Position numbers and translations under genes: made by a program. 64,000 bases of DNA. Source: Prevotella sp. (GTDB lineage Bacteria > Bacteroidota > Bacteroidia > Bacteroidales > Bacteroidaceae). Of this stretch, positions 52,693 through 60,250 are shown in pieces. The stretch covers positions 1 to 64,000 of the forward strand of contig JAFZIZ010000007.1 in NCBI GenBank assembly GCA_017554145.1, in the 5' to 3' direction. The notes below the pieces were generated by a model that saw only the letters and a list, made by a program, of their open reading frames with translations, ran no database searches and was not told the DNA's origin. Every line of letters starts with the position of its first letter. The first letter of the stretch is position 1.

Positions 52693-52950
52693 CTGAAATA
52701 TTGAATGGAGAGGTGGGGAGTTGCCTTTGGTATACAATTTTCCCTCTCCCTTGCTACCGTGGTTTTGGGGGTGGCGAGGGACAGGGTTCTGGTTGCCAAA
52801 AGGGTATAGGTCAACTATTTTCCACCTCTACACGAGGGACGAAGTCCCGTAGATTCAATAGGCATAGTGTTCTATAACGTTACAAAAGTACAACAAATTT
52901 TTAAAATAGTAAACTATTTTATAGTTTATTTTCATTTTATTTTAAATTTA
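52693..52950. other. Gap between repeat copies 1 and 2
   Basis: No gene is recognised. It holds a G-rich stretch near 52765-52790, a short hairpin AAAATAGT/ACTATTTT near 52904-52921 and otherwise AT-rich sequence. Confidence 0.5.
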
Positions 52951-53152
52951 ACCACGGATTACTCGAATTTAACGAATCTTTTTTTTATTGTATATAGATG
53001 ACAATCTTGGAAAGATTGCTTTATTCTTTGAATAAAGGTTGATATTTTTTTGAAGCATCTTGAAAGTATACTTTCAGAAGTGCTTCCAATAAATATAAAC
53101 TTATCATCTACATTAACTCTCTCTTATTCGTTTGATTAGTGAGATTAGTGGT
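52951..53152 (+). repeat. ~200-bp structured repeat, copy 2
   Basis: Same ends and internal order as copy 1; it ends 3 bases before the GxxExxY stop codon. Hairpins CAATCTT/AAGATTG (53002-53018) and GAAGCATCT-TGAAAGT/ACTTTCA-GAAGTGCTTC (about 53052-53086). Confidence 0.88.
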
Positions 53153-53155
53153 CGC

Positions 53156-53527
53156 TTATAATATTATGCGCTCTTTTTCAAGTTCACCTGGACGACCGAA
53201 GTTCAGTAGTAAGCCAAGCTTATAGCCTGTGGCATGAAGGTAGTTATATACCTGAGATCGGTGAACGTCATCTATTGCGTTTACCGCCTTCAGTTCAACA
53301 ATTATCTTCCCAAAACACACAAAATCTGCTTTGTATGTTTGCTTAAGCTCAACACCATCATACTGGATTGTCAATTCTTTTTCGCGTTCATAGGGTATTC
53401 CTTGACGCTGAAATTCTATTTCAAGTGCTTCTTGATAGACAGCTTCAAGGAAGCCGTGACCAAGGGTGTTATACACCTTGAATGCTGCTCCTATTATTTT
53501 GAAACTCTCTTCTTTGTAAACTAACAT
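53156..53527 (-). CDS. GxxExxY family protein (PD-(D/E)XK nuclease-like)
   Basis: Protein of 123 residues. The name motif is in LGHGFLEAVYQEALEIEF (G-x2-E-x2-Y), and the nuclease-type acidic residues are YKADFVCFGKIIVELKAV (D, ExK). The C-terminus YLHATGYKLGLLLNFGRPG is typical. Function is unknown; family members are widespread and often associated with repeats. Here repeat copy 2 ends 3 bases before its stop and copy 3 begins 15 bases before its start, so the gene is neatly bracketed by ~200-bp direct repeats. Confidence 0.92.
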   Translation of the reverse strand: MLVYKEESFKIIGAAFKVYNTLGHGFLEAVYQEALEIEFQRQGIPYEREKELTIQYDGVELKQTYKADFVCFGKIIVELKAVNAIDDVHRSQVYNYLHATGYKLGLLLNFGRPGELEKERIIL

Positions 53528-53541
53528 TGTTTTTTTTATTG

Positions 53542-53744
53542 ACCACGGATCAAACGAATCTAACTAATCTTTTTTTTATTGTATGTAGATGACAATCTTT
53601 GATAAGATTGCTTTATTCCATGAATAAAGGTTGATATTTTTCTGAAGCATCTTGAAAACGAGTTTTCAGAAGTGCTTCCAAATAATAACAACTTATCATC
53701 TACATAGATTTCTATTATTCGTGTTATTAGGATAATTCGTGGTT
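53542..53744 (+). repeat. ~200-bp structured repeat, copy 3
   Basis: Same layout. Its hairpin TGAAAAC/GTTTTCA differs from the TGAAAGT/ACTTTCA of copies 1 and 2 at two base pairs, with both sides changed so pairing is preserved. Confidence 0.88.
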
Positions 53745-53768
53745 CTAAAAGACTAAAAAAGAAAAACT

Positions 53769-53933
53769 TTAACCGAAGAGGTAGGCGGCACAGACTAAGA
53801 GGACCATGAGGAGGGCGAGGACGAAGAGGGAGAGCTTCAGCCATTTATCGGTCTTGTGACGGAGCTTGATACTCCGGAGGCTACGCTCCTTAAATATAGA
53901 GGCGTAGTCCTTCCGATGGTGATGATGGGACAT
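53769..53933 (-). CDS. Small single-span membrane protein of the export locus
   Basis: Protein of 54 residues: MSHHHHRKDYASIFKERSLR, then a basic amphipathic stretch and a C-terminal span LKLSLFVLALLMVLLVCAAY. Heptamers (CTTAACT/CTTATCT/ATTAATT in the coding direction) run right up to its ATG. It follows wza on the same strand and may be an accessory of the polysaccharide export complex; no family is recognised. Its codons read cleanly from ATG to TAA. Confidence 0.7.
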   Translation of the reverse strand: MSHHHHRKDYASIFKERSLRSIKLRHKTDKWLKLSLFVLALLMVLLVCAAYLFG

Positions 53934-53934
53934 A

Positions 53935-54060
53935 TAAGAGTTAATAATTAATAATTAATAATTAAGAGTTAAGAGATAAGAGTTAAGAGATAATAATTAA
54001 TAATTAAGAGTTTACTGTTTACCGTTTACTGTTTACCGTTTACTGTTTACTGAGTCCCGT
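53935..54060 (+). repeat. Heptamer arrays between wza and the small membrane protein
   Basis: TAATTAA-type units (53940-53968), TTAAGAG/ATAAGAG units, then GTTTACT/GTTTACC units to the wza stop. Three heptamer families lie in tandem. Confidence 0.88.
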
Positions 54061-54867
54061 TTACTTGAGGATGGTGTAGAGGAGGGAGGCGAGGGAGACG
54101 AGGATGCTGGTGGAGGTGAGCCAGAGGGAGGTGGACTGACCGATACCAGAGTTGCGTGCCTTGACCTTATTGGGCTCTACATAGACGATGTCGTTCTGCT
54201 GCAAGTAGTAGTAGGGAGAACTGATGATGTTGACATCATTGAGATTGAGGGTATAGACATTCTTCTGACCATTGTACTCCTCGCGGATGAGTTTCACACG
54301 GTCACGGACACCATAGATGGTGAGGTCGCCTGCTTGTGCCAATGCCTCGAAGATATTGATCTTCTCATTACCTACCGTGAAGACACCAGGACGGGCGACT
54401 TCGCCAATGACCGAGATCTTATAGTTCGCCATACGGACGGTGACGACCGGATTCTCCTTGGCATTCAGATAAGGAAGGATCTTGTCGTGAATCATCGTCT
54501 CACACTCGGACTTGGTGAGTCCTCCTACATGCAGTTGACCCAACACAGGGAAATTGATGGTGCCGTCGTTGCCCACCAGATAGGTCTGGAGCGCACGGCT
54601 CTGACCAAGATTACGACCGCCATTCGACGTATTCAGTGCCGTAGAGACTACCAAGTTGAAGGGTTCTGCTGCCTCTGGATTGACGGTATTGACGGTGATG
54701 GTCAATACATCCTTAGGCATGATGCGGGCATCGTAGAGATAGGTGGAACGGGCGGCATCAAACTGGTCACTATTCTGGATATAAGCGACATTCTTAGATG
54801 AGGAACAGGAGGATAGCCACAAGGCGACTGTCAGAAACAAGACGCTAACAATCAAATTCTTTTTCAT
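54061..54867 (-). CDS. wza: Wza-type polysaccharide export lipoprotein
   Basis: Outer-membrane polysaccharide exporter, 268 residues. A lipoprotein signal (LWLSSCSSSKNVAYIQ, lipobox Cys near residue 21) is followed by the Poly_export domain (DARIMPKDVLTITVNTVNPE) and SLBB domains (YKISVIGEVARPGVFTVGNE, NIFEALAQAGDLTIYGVRDR). A C-terminal hydrophobic segment (TSILVSLASLLYTIL) is typical of Bacteroidetes members. It lies two genes downstream of wzc on the same strand. Confidence 0.93.
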   Translation of the reverse strand: MKKNLIVSVLFLTVALWLSSCSSSKNVAYIQNSDQFDAARSTYLYDARIMPKDVLTITVNTVNPEAAEPFNLVVSTALNTSNGGRNLGQSRALQTYLVGNDGTINFPVLGQLHVGGLTKSECETMIHDKILPYLNAKENPVVTVRMANYKISVIGEVARPGVFTVGNEKINIFEALAQAGDLTIYGVRDRVKLIREEYNGQKNVYTLNLNDVNIISSPYYYLQQNDIVYVEPNKVKARNSGIGQSTSLWLTSTSILVSLASLLYTILK

Positions 54868-54899
54868 ATCTATTTTATTTTCTATTTTAGTTGCTTCGA

Positions 54900-54931
54900 A
54901 GTTAACTCTCTTACATCTTACATCTTACTTC
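54900..54931 (-). repeat. Heptamer array upstream of wza
   Basis: In the coding direction GTAAGAA, GTAAGAT, GTAAGAT, GTAAGAG units lie between the HAD-like gene and wza. Confidence 0.7.
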
Positions 54932-55381
54932 TTACTTAATATTAAGGAAGCGTTTCCACCATGGACGATGGTGGTGATGACGGGTGCCATAGTCTTTCTC
55001 GCCTGTGGCTGCCTCATGGATGAGCTGGTGCCACTGCGTGCCATGGCTGACCATGCGATAGATGGTACCCCAGTCGGGGAGACCTCCGAGGTTACGGTCG
55101 TCGATGAAGATATCGGCCTTGACCTTACGACTGAAATGGTCGTTATTACTGACCGTCTCTTCGGGATAGTCGCGATTGACGGCATAGAACTCAATGCCCC
55201 GTTCACGACACCAGTTGACGGCGTCGTCGAGCAACTTGCCTTCTCTTACCGACCACAATATCAACTGATGGTGCTCTGCCATGAGCATCCTCAGCGTCTG
55301 GACGGCGAAGGGCTTCTCTTCGCCAATCTCAGGATAGCGGTGGTCAACAATCGTTCCGTCGAAATCTACTGCAATGGTCAT
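54932..55381 (-). CDS. HAD-like phosphatase (BT_0820-like)
   Basis: Protein of 149 residues starting MTIAVDFDGTIVDHRYPEIG, with HAD motif I (DFDGT), a motif II-like LILWSVREGKLLDDAV and late acidic motif KADIFIDDRNLGGLP. The active-site Asp residues are present, so phosphatase activity on a sugar phosphate is plausible but the substrate is unknown. It lies between wzc and wza. Heptamers precede its ATG directly. Confidence 0.85.
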   Translation of the reverse strand: MTIAVDFDGTIVDHRYPEIGEEKPFAVQTLRMLMAEHHQLILWSVREGKLLDDAVNWCRERGIEFYAVNRDYPEETVSNNDHFSRKVKADIFIDDRNLGGLPDWGTIYRMVSHGTQWHQLIHEAATGEKDYGTRHHHHRPWWKRFLNIK

Positions 55382-55384
55382 AAT

Positions 55385-55672
55385 CTGAATTAGGAATTAG
55401 GAATGACGAATGACGAATGTGGAATGACGAATGTGGAATGACGAATGTGGAATGACGAATGTGGAATGACGAATGTGGAATGATCGGCTTTGCCGATTGT
55501 CAATGATAAATGGGAAATTCTTCATTCGAACATCGCAGCGAAGCGAGAATAATTCAACACTCAACATTCAACATTCAACACTCAACATTCAACACTCAAC
55601 ACTCAACATTCAACACTCAACATTCAACACTCAACATTCAACACTCAACATTCAACACTCAACATTTTTATA
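55385..55672 (+). repeat. Large heptamer and hairpin mosaic between wzc and the HAD-like gene
   Basis: About ten GAATGAC/GAATGTG units (55390-55482), the hairpin ATCGGC-TTT-GCCGAT, a unique-looking stretch, then about sixteen CATTCAA/CACTCAA units (55554-55665). Bases 55471-55566 match 24036-24131 with one mismatch, 31.4 kb away. Confidence 0.95.
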
Positions 55673-58222
55673 TTACTGTTTAACGGAATCATCATTCTCT
55701 TGACCATAGTGGGACTGGGCGTAGCGGCCGTACTGGCCGTAACTGCCATAGTTACCATAACCATAGCGACCGTAGCCATAACGGCCATAACCGTAGCGAC
55801 CGTACTTGCCGTAGTTGCCATAACCATAGTAGTAGCCGTACTTACGACGTGACATGTCGATGCCGTTGAGGACGACACAGGCATTCGGCAACTTGCCTTC
55901 CTTCGAGAGGTTGTTGAGCAATCCAAAACTGGACTTCGGCGTGTAGTCGGCACGACAGATGAGGACACTCACATGCGCATGGGCGGCTATCTGAAGGGTA
56001 TCGGTGACAAGACCGACAGGTGCCGTATCGAAGATGACATAGTCGTATTGCTGCTGCAACATATCAACAATTTGCTTGAAATTGTCGCGGGCTAACAACT
56101 CCGTGGGATTGGGTGGCACAGGACCTGCCAACAGGAGATCGAGGTTGTCGTTCGTGCCAGACTTCACAATCTGTCGCTGGAGGTCTTCCTCTGTCACCTG
56201 CTCTTTCGTCAACAGCAACGAGATGCCCAGACTGGTGTCGTGGATACCAAAGAGACGACCGAGGGCAGGCTTACGGATGTCCAAGCCACAGAGGATGACT
56301 TTCTTGCCCAACAGCGCAAAACTGGTGGCGAGGTTAGCAGCACAGAAGGTCTTTCCCTCACCCGAGGTGCTGGAGGTGAAGAGGATGACTTTCTCGTTCT
56401 CCTTCAACATGAACTGGATATTGGTACGCAGCGAACGGAAAATCTCATCCATCTGCGTGTTCTTATTCTCATGGACTACAATGCCTGCTGAGGTCTTCAC
56501 GCTCTCACTCGCCACAGCGACATCGGCAATGACGGGTAAGTCCGTGAGACGCGCCACATCCTCATGACCTTCAATCTTATAACGGAAGAGGTTGATAAGC
56601 CAGATAATCAATAGCGGGAGCGCGAATGCCAAAGCGATGGCACCTATAATGACCATCATCTTCTTGGGCTTGACCTTACCTTCGTAAAGGGGCTCATCTA
56701 TCAGTTTACCCTTATCCGCCGTTGCTGCCTGCTCGATGCTGTTTTCCTCGCGCTTCTGAAGCAGCAAGAGATAGATGCCCGACTTTACATCCTGCTGGCG
56801 ACCTATCTCGGTCAACACACGTTCCTGAACGGGGGCACTGGAGATTCGTCCCTGGTATTTGCCATACTCGGACAGGATGCCCTGACGATTGATCTCCGCA
56901 GAACGACGTGCCTGCTGCAGGGCGGTCTTGATGCTCGACTCGAGGCTTTCAATCGTTTCCGTCAGTGTCAGCACCTGGGGCGACTGCTCACTGGCTGCCG
57001 TCAACAGGCGGTTGCGATCCTGCACAGCCTTGTTGTAACTGGCAATGAGTTGCGTGGTCGTGCCGTCGGTGAGTCCTACGTTCGAAGGAATCAGCTGGTT
57101 CTTGTTCTGGGGATTGTTGACATACTCCCGAAGGAAATCAATCAACCGGATCTGCGCGTTGGCTTCCGACAAGCGAGTAGAAAACTGACTGGACATCTGA
57201 ACCGCCTGCGACACATCAACGGGCAGCCCTGTCATCGCCTGGGAACGCTTATACTGCTCTATCTTGCCTTCGGTGGAACCTAACTCCGCATCGATCTTCG
57301 CCAAACGGTCGTTGATGAACTCCTCGGTACGAAGGGCTATCTCGTTCTTGTCGGTATTCGCCTGACGATTATAACATTTTTCCAAGCAACGAAGAAAATC
57401 CATACCCCGCTGAATATGCTTGTCCGTCAACGTGACCATCGCAATATCGGTGAGTTTGGAAGTCGACTCCACCGTCATGGCATTCAGATAATTAGTTGCC
57501 ACCACCATCGGAGGACGAATCGTTACATAATAGACATCGCCAGACTTGAAATCATATTGCGGAACCTGTGTCATCGTGAGGGTACCAATGGGTGTCTGCT
57601 GGGAAAGCGGAAGCGCCCGGACTTTTTTGGTAAAGGTCGTTACATGATTGGGACCTTGATTGACAGTTCCCTCCACGAGATAACTATCGCTCTTCCGAAC
57701 GACCTTCATCTTCACAGTCGAAACAGCACCGCCCTCGATATATGATTTGTCGAGGCTATCGAGATGAACGGGGTCCATCTCGACCCTGACGGGCTGCTTG
57801 CCATAGACCAATGCATCCCTTACCCTACCCTCACGGTAATATTCAGCATAGAGCTTCAGGTCCTTCACTACATCCCGGAGCAGGACGCGCGACTGAAGCA
57901 CTTCCACCTCATTGTCGATACCCGAGGAATTGGTCATGAAACCCATGTCTGCCATATTCGACAGCATCTGGGAAGCATTGCGGCGCGAACGATTCTGGTC
58001 TTCTTTGATGAGCAGACGCGCGGAAATCTTGTAGGTAGGCTCCGTATAACGAAGATAGAGGAATGCTCCGCAAAGGAAGATAATCAGCGAGAACAGGAAA
58101 TACTGCCAGTTGAGCACCAACATGGCAAATATGGTGGCGAAATTAAACCTGGAGCGAGAACTCTCACCCTCTTCCAACAAGTCCTCCAATTCATCGAGGG
58201 AGATCTTCTTTTCTTCTGACAT
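55673..58222 (-). CDS. wzc: Wzc-type polysaccharide co-polymerase/tyrosine autokinase
   Basis: Inner-membrane protein of 849 residues controlling chain length and export. Two spans (about residues 33-52 and 520-540) frame a periplasmic coiled-coil domain with the Wzz signature. The cytoplasmic BY-kinase domain has Walker A FTSSTSGEGKTFCAANLATS, Walker A' VILCGLDIRKPALG and Walker B YDYVIFDTAPVGLVTD. The C-terminal tail is extremely Tyr/Gly-rich (repeated YGRYGYG units, over 15 tyrosines), the expected autophosphorylation cluster. A consensus promoter lies at 58261-58291. Confidence 0.95.
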   Translation of the reverse strand: MSEEKKISLDELEDLLEEGESSRSRFNFATIFAMLVLNWQYFLFSLIIFLCGAFLYLRYTEPTYKISARLLIKEDQNRSRRNASQMLSNMADMGFMTNSSGIDNEVEVLQSRVLLRDVVKDLKLYAEYYREGRVRDALVYGKQPVRVEMDPVHLDSLDKSYIEGGAVSTVKMKVVRKSDSYLVEGTVNQGPNHVTTFTKKVRALPLSQQTPIGTLTMTQVPQYDFKSGDVYYVTIRPPMVVATNYLNAMTVESTSKLTDIAMVTLTDKHIQRGMDFLRCLEKCYNRQANTDKNEIALRTEEFINDRLAKIDAELGSTEGKIEQYKRSQAMTGLPVDVSQAVQMSSQFSTRLSEANAQIRLIDFLREYVNNPQNKNQLIPSNVGLTDGTTTQLIASYNKAVQDRNRLLTAASEQSPQVLTLTETIESLESSIKTALQQARRSAEINRQGILSEYGKYQGRISSAPVQERVLTEIGRQQDVKSGIYLLLLQKREENSIEQAATADKGKLIDEPLYEGKVKPKKMMVIIGAIALAFALPLLIIWLINLFRYKIEGHEDVARLTDLPVIADVAVASESVKTSAGIVVHENKNTQMDEIFRSLRTNIQFMLKENEKVILFTSSTSGEGKTFCAANLATSFALLGKKVILCGLDIRKPALGRLFGIHDTSLGISLLLTKEQVTEEDLQRQIVKSGTNDNLDLLLAGPVPPNPTELLARDNFKQIVDMLQQQYDYVIFDTAPVGLVTDTLQIAAHAHVSVLICRADYTPKSSFGLLNNLSKEGKLPNACVVLNGIDMSRRKYGYYYGYGNYGKYGRYGYGRYGYGRYGYGNYGSYGQYGRYAQSHYGQENDDSVKQ

Positions 58223-58260
58223 ATTGTAATGATACTTATGCTTCTATTAGTTTTATGGTG

Positions 58261-58291
58261 CAAAGGTAAATAAAAAAGACTAATTCGCAAA
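58261..58291 (-). promoter_or_regulatory. Consensus promoter of wzc
   Basis: Minus-strand TTTG (58288-58291), 19-base spacer, TACCTTTG (58261-58268): an exact match to the Bacteroidetes consensus, 39 bases upstream of the ATG. Confidence 0.85.
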
Positions 58292-58342
58292 GCTTTGTAT
58301 TCAATATTTTAACAAAATCACGCCAAAAATCCCCCAAACGAC

Positions 58343-58380
58343 AATATCTCCCATAGGAGATATGCCCTACGGGAGATATT
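58343..58380. repeat. Alternative-pairing palindromes between wzc and the phosphohexomutase
   Basis: AATATCTCCC (58343-58352) can pair either with GGAGATAT (58356-58363) or with GGGAGATATT (58371-58380), so two competing hairpins are possible. No long T run follows. Confidence 0.7.
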
Positions 58381-58404
58381 CATTAAGAAAAATTCTTACC
58401 AAAA

Positions 58405-60150
58405 TCAGTCGAGATTCAGGCTCTTCTTGATGGCCTCAATCTTGTCATTGGCAGCCTTCGTGCAACGCTCGTAGCAATCGCCACACTTGAAGGAGGGATC
58501 CTTGACTTCGGTATAGAACTTAATCTTCGGCTCGGTACCTGAAGGACGGACAGAAACTTTCGTACCATCCTCGCAGAACCACTGAAGCACATTGGAGGTG
58601 TCGGGCATGTCGAGTTTCTCCACGCTGCCGTCAACCTTCTTCGCCTCCAAGTTCTTATAGTCCTTCCAGAGCACAATCTTCGAGCCACCCAGGTCCTTCG
58701 GCGGGTTCTCACGGAAGTTGGTCATCATCTGCTTGATCTCGTCAGCACCTGTCTTACCTGGACGTACGACATTGATGGTGAACTCGCGAGAGAAGCCATA
58801 CTCAGCATAGATGTCCATCAGTACATCATAGAGCGTCTTGCCCTGATCCTTGGCCCATGCCGCAATCTCACAGATGAGACAGATAGAGGCAGGCGCATCC
58901 TTATCGCGCACCTTATCGAAGGGCAGGAAACCGAAGCTCTCCTCACCACCACCGATATACTTCTTCACGCCTTCGGAAATCTTGATCTCGCGGGCAATCC
59001 ACTTGAAACCTGTGTAGCAGTCGCGTATCTCTACCCCATTCCTCTTGGCAATCTCTGCAATGACCTCGGTGGTGACGATGGTCTTCACCATGAACTCGTT
59101 GCCCTTCATCAAACCGAGCTTCTTGCGGTTGGTGATGATATACCAAGCGAAAATCATCGCTGTCTGGTTGCCATTGATAATCTCCCACTCGCCCTTCGGA
59201 TTACGAACGACGATAGCGAGACGATCGGCATCTGGGTCGGTAGCCACCACAAGGTCGGCATTCAGACGCGTACCGAGCTTCATACCCAGCGTCATCGCCT
59301 CGGCATTCTCAGGATTCGGAGAGATGACCGTGGGGAAGTTACCATCGACCACCATCTGCTCAGGAACGACATGGATGTTCTGGAAGCCCCATGAACGGAG
59401 TGACATCGGAACGATGTGACGACCTGTGCCATGCATGGCAGAATAAACGATATTCAGGTCTTTCTGGCGCAGGATGACATCCTGATCGACCATCGCCTCC
59501 TTGATGGCAGCGATATAGTCCCAGTCCATCTCACCACCGATAATCTCGATGAGTTCCTTGTTGCCCTCGAACTTCACGTCCTCAATCTTCACCTTGTTCA
59601 CCTCGTCGATGATACCAACATCATGAGGAGCGAGCACCTGAGCACCATCATCCCAGTAAGCCTTGTAGCCGTTATACTCACGAGGGTTGTGAGAGGCAGT
59701 CACATTGACACCTGCCTGTGCACCCAACTGACGGATGGCAAACGAAATCTCCGGTGTAGGACGCAGGCTCTCGAAGAGATATACCTTGATGCCATTGGCA
59801 GAGAAGATGTCAGCCACCGTCTCAGCAAACATACGTCCGTTGTTACGACAGTCATGACCTACCACAACGCTGCTCTGCTTGCCAGGGAAAGCCTTCAGGA
59901 TATAGTTGGCAAAACCCTGTGTCGCCATACCTACGATATACTTATTCATACGATTCGTACCGGCACCCATGATGCCACGCAGACCACCCGTACCAAACTC
60001 GAGGTTCTGATAGAAAGCATCTACCAATGCCGTCTTGTCGGGATTGTCCAACATCGCCTGTACTTCCTTACGCGTCTCCTCGTCAAAGGCTGGAGAGAGC
60101 CATTCCTTCGCCCGTGCCTCGCACTGAGCAATCAATTCGTTATTTTCCAT
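58405..60150 (-). CDS. Phosphohexomutase (phosphoglucomutase/phosphomannomutase family)
   Basis: Protein of 581 residues. The phosphoserine loop is TASHNPREYNGYKAYW, the metal-binding loop ATDPDADRLAI, the sugar loop GGEESFGF and the phosphate-binding loop RPSGTEPKIKFY. It interconverts hexose 1- and 6-phosphates and supplies sugar nucleotides for the polysaccharide cluster and central metabolism. A -7 box TATCTTTG (60188-60195, minus strand) precedes it. Substrate preference cannot be read from the sequence. Confidence 0.93.
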   Translation of the reverse strand: MENNELIAQCEARAKEWLSPAFDEETRKEVQAMLDNPDKTALVDAFYQNLEFGTGGLRGIMGAGTNRMNKYIVGMATQGFANYILKAFPGKQSSVVVGHDCRNNGRMFAETVADIFSANGIKVYLFESLRPTPEISFAIRQLGAQAGVNVTASHNPREYNGYKAYWDDGAQVLAPHDVGIIDEVNKVKIEDVKFEGNKELIEIIGGEMDWDYIAAIKEAMVDQDVILRQKDLNIVYSAMHGTGRHIVPMSLRSWGFQNIHVVPEQMVVDGNFPTVISPNPENAEAMTLGMKLGTRLNADLVVATDPDADRLAIVVRNPKGEWEIINGNQTAMIFAWYIITNRKKLGLMKGNEFMVKTIVTTEVIAEIAKRNGVEIRDCYTGFKWIAREIKISEGVKKYIGGGEESFGFLPFDKVRDKDAPASICLICEIAAWAKDQGKTLYDVLMDIYAEYGFSREFTINVVRPGKTGADEIKQMMTNFRENPPKDLGGSKIVLWKDYKNLEAKKVDGSVEKLDMPDTSNVLQWFCEDGTKVSVRPSGTEPKIKFYTEVKDPSFKCGDCYERCTKAANDKIEAIKKSLNLD

Positions 60151-60187
60151 ATACTATTGTTTATGATAGTTGTTTTAGATTCTATGG

Positions 60188-60195
60188 CAAAGATA
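60188..60195 (-). promoter_or_regulatory. -7 element of the phosphohexomutase gene
   Basis: Minus-strand TATCTTTG, 38 bases upstream of the ATG. Confidence 0.55.
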
Positions 60196-60250
60196 AGAAA
60201 AAAATCGAAAACCAACACCACTTGTGTATGAATTTTCGATTTTTTTAGCA

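Noticed and set aside
53560-53844. 94-residue reading frame overlapping repeat copy 3
   Set aside because: It runs through the non-coding repeat and overlaps, in another frame, the better supported 54-residue membrane protein gene at 53769-53933.
55385-55666. Possible CRISPR array (many short regular repeats)
   Set aside because: Units are 7 bases with no unique spacers and no cas genes nearby; this is a tandem heptamer array.
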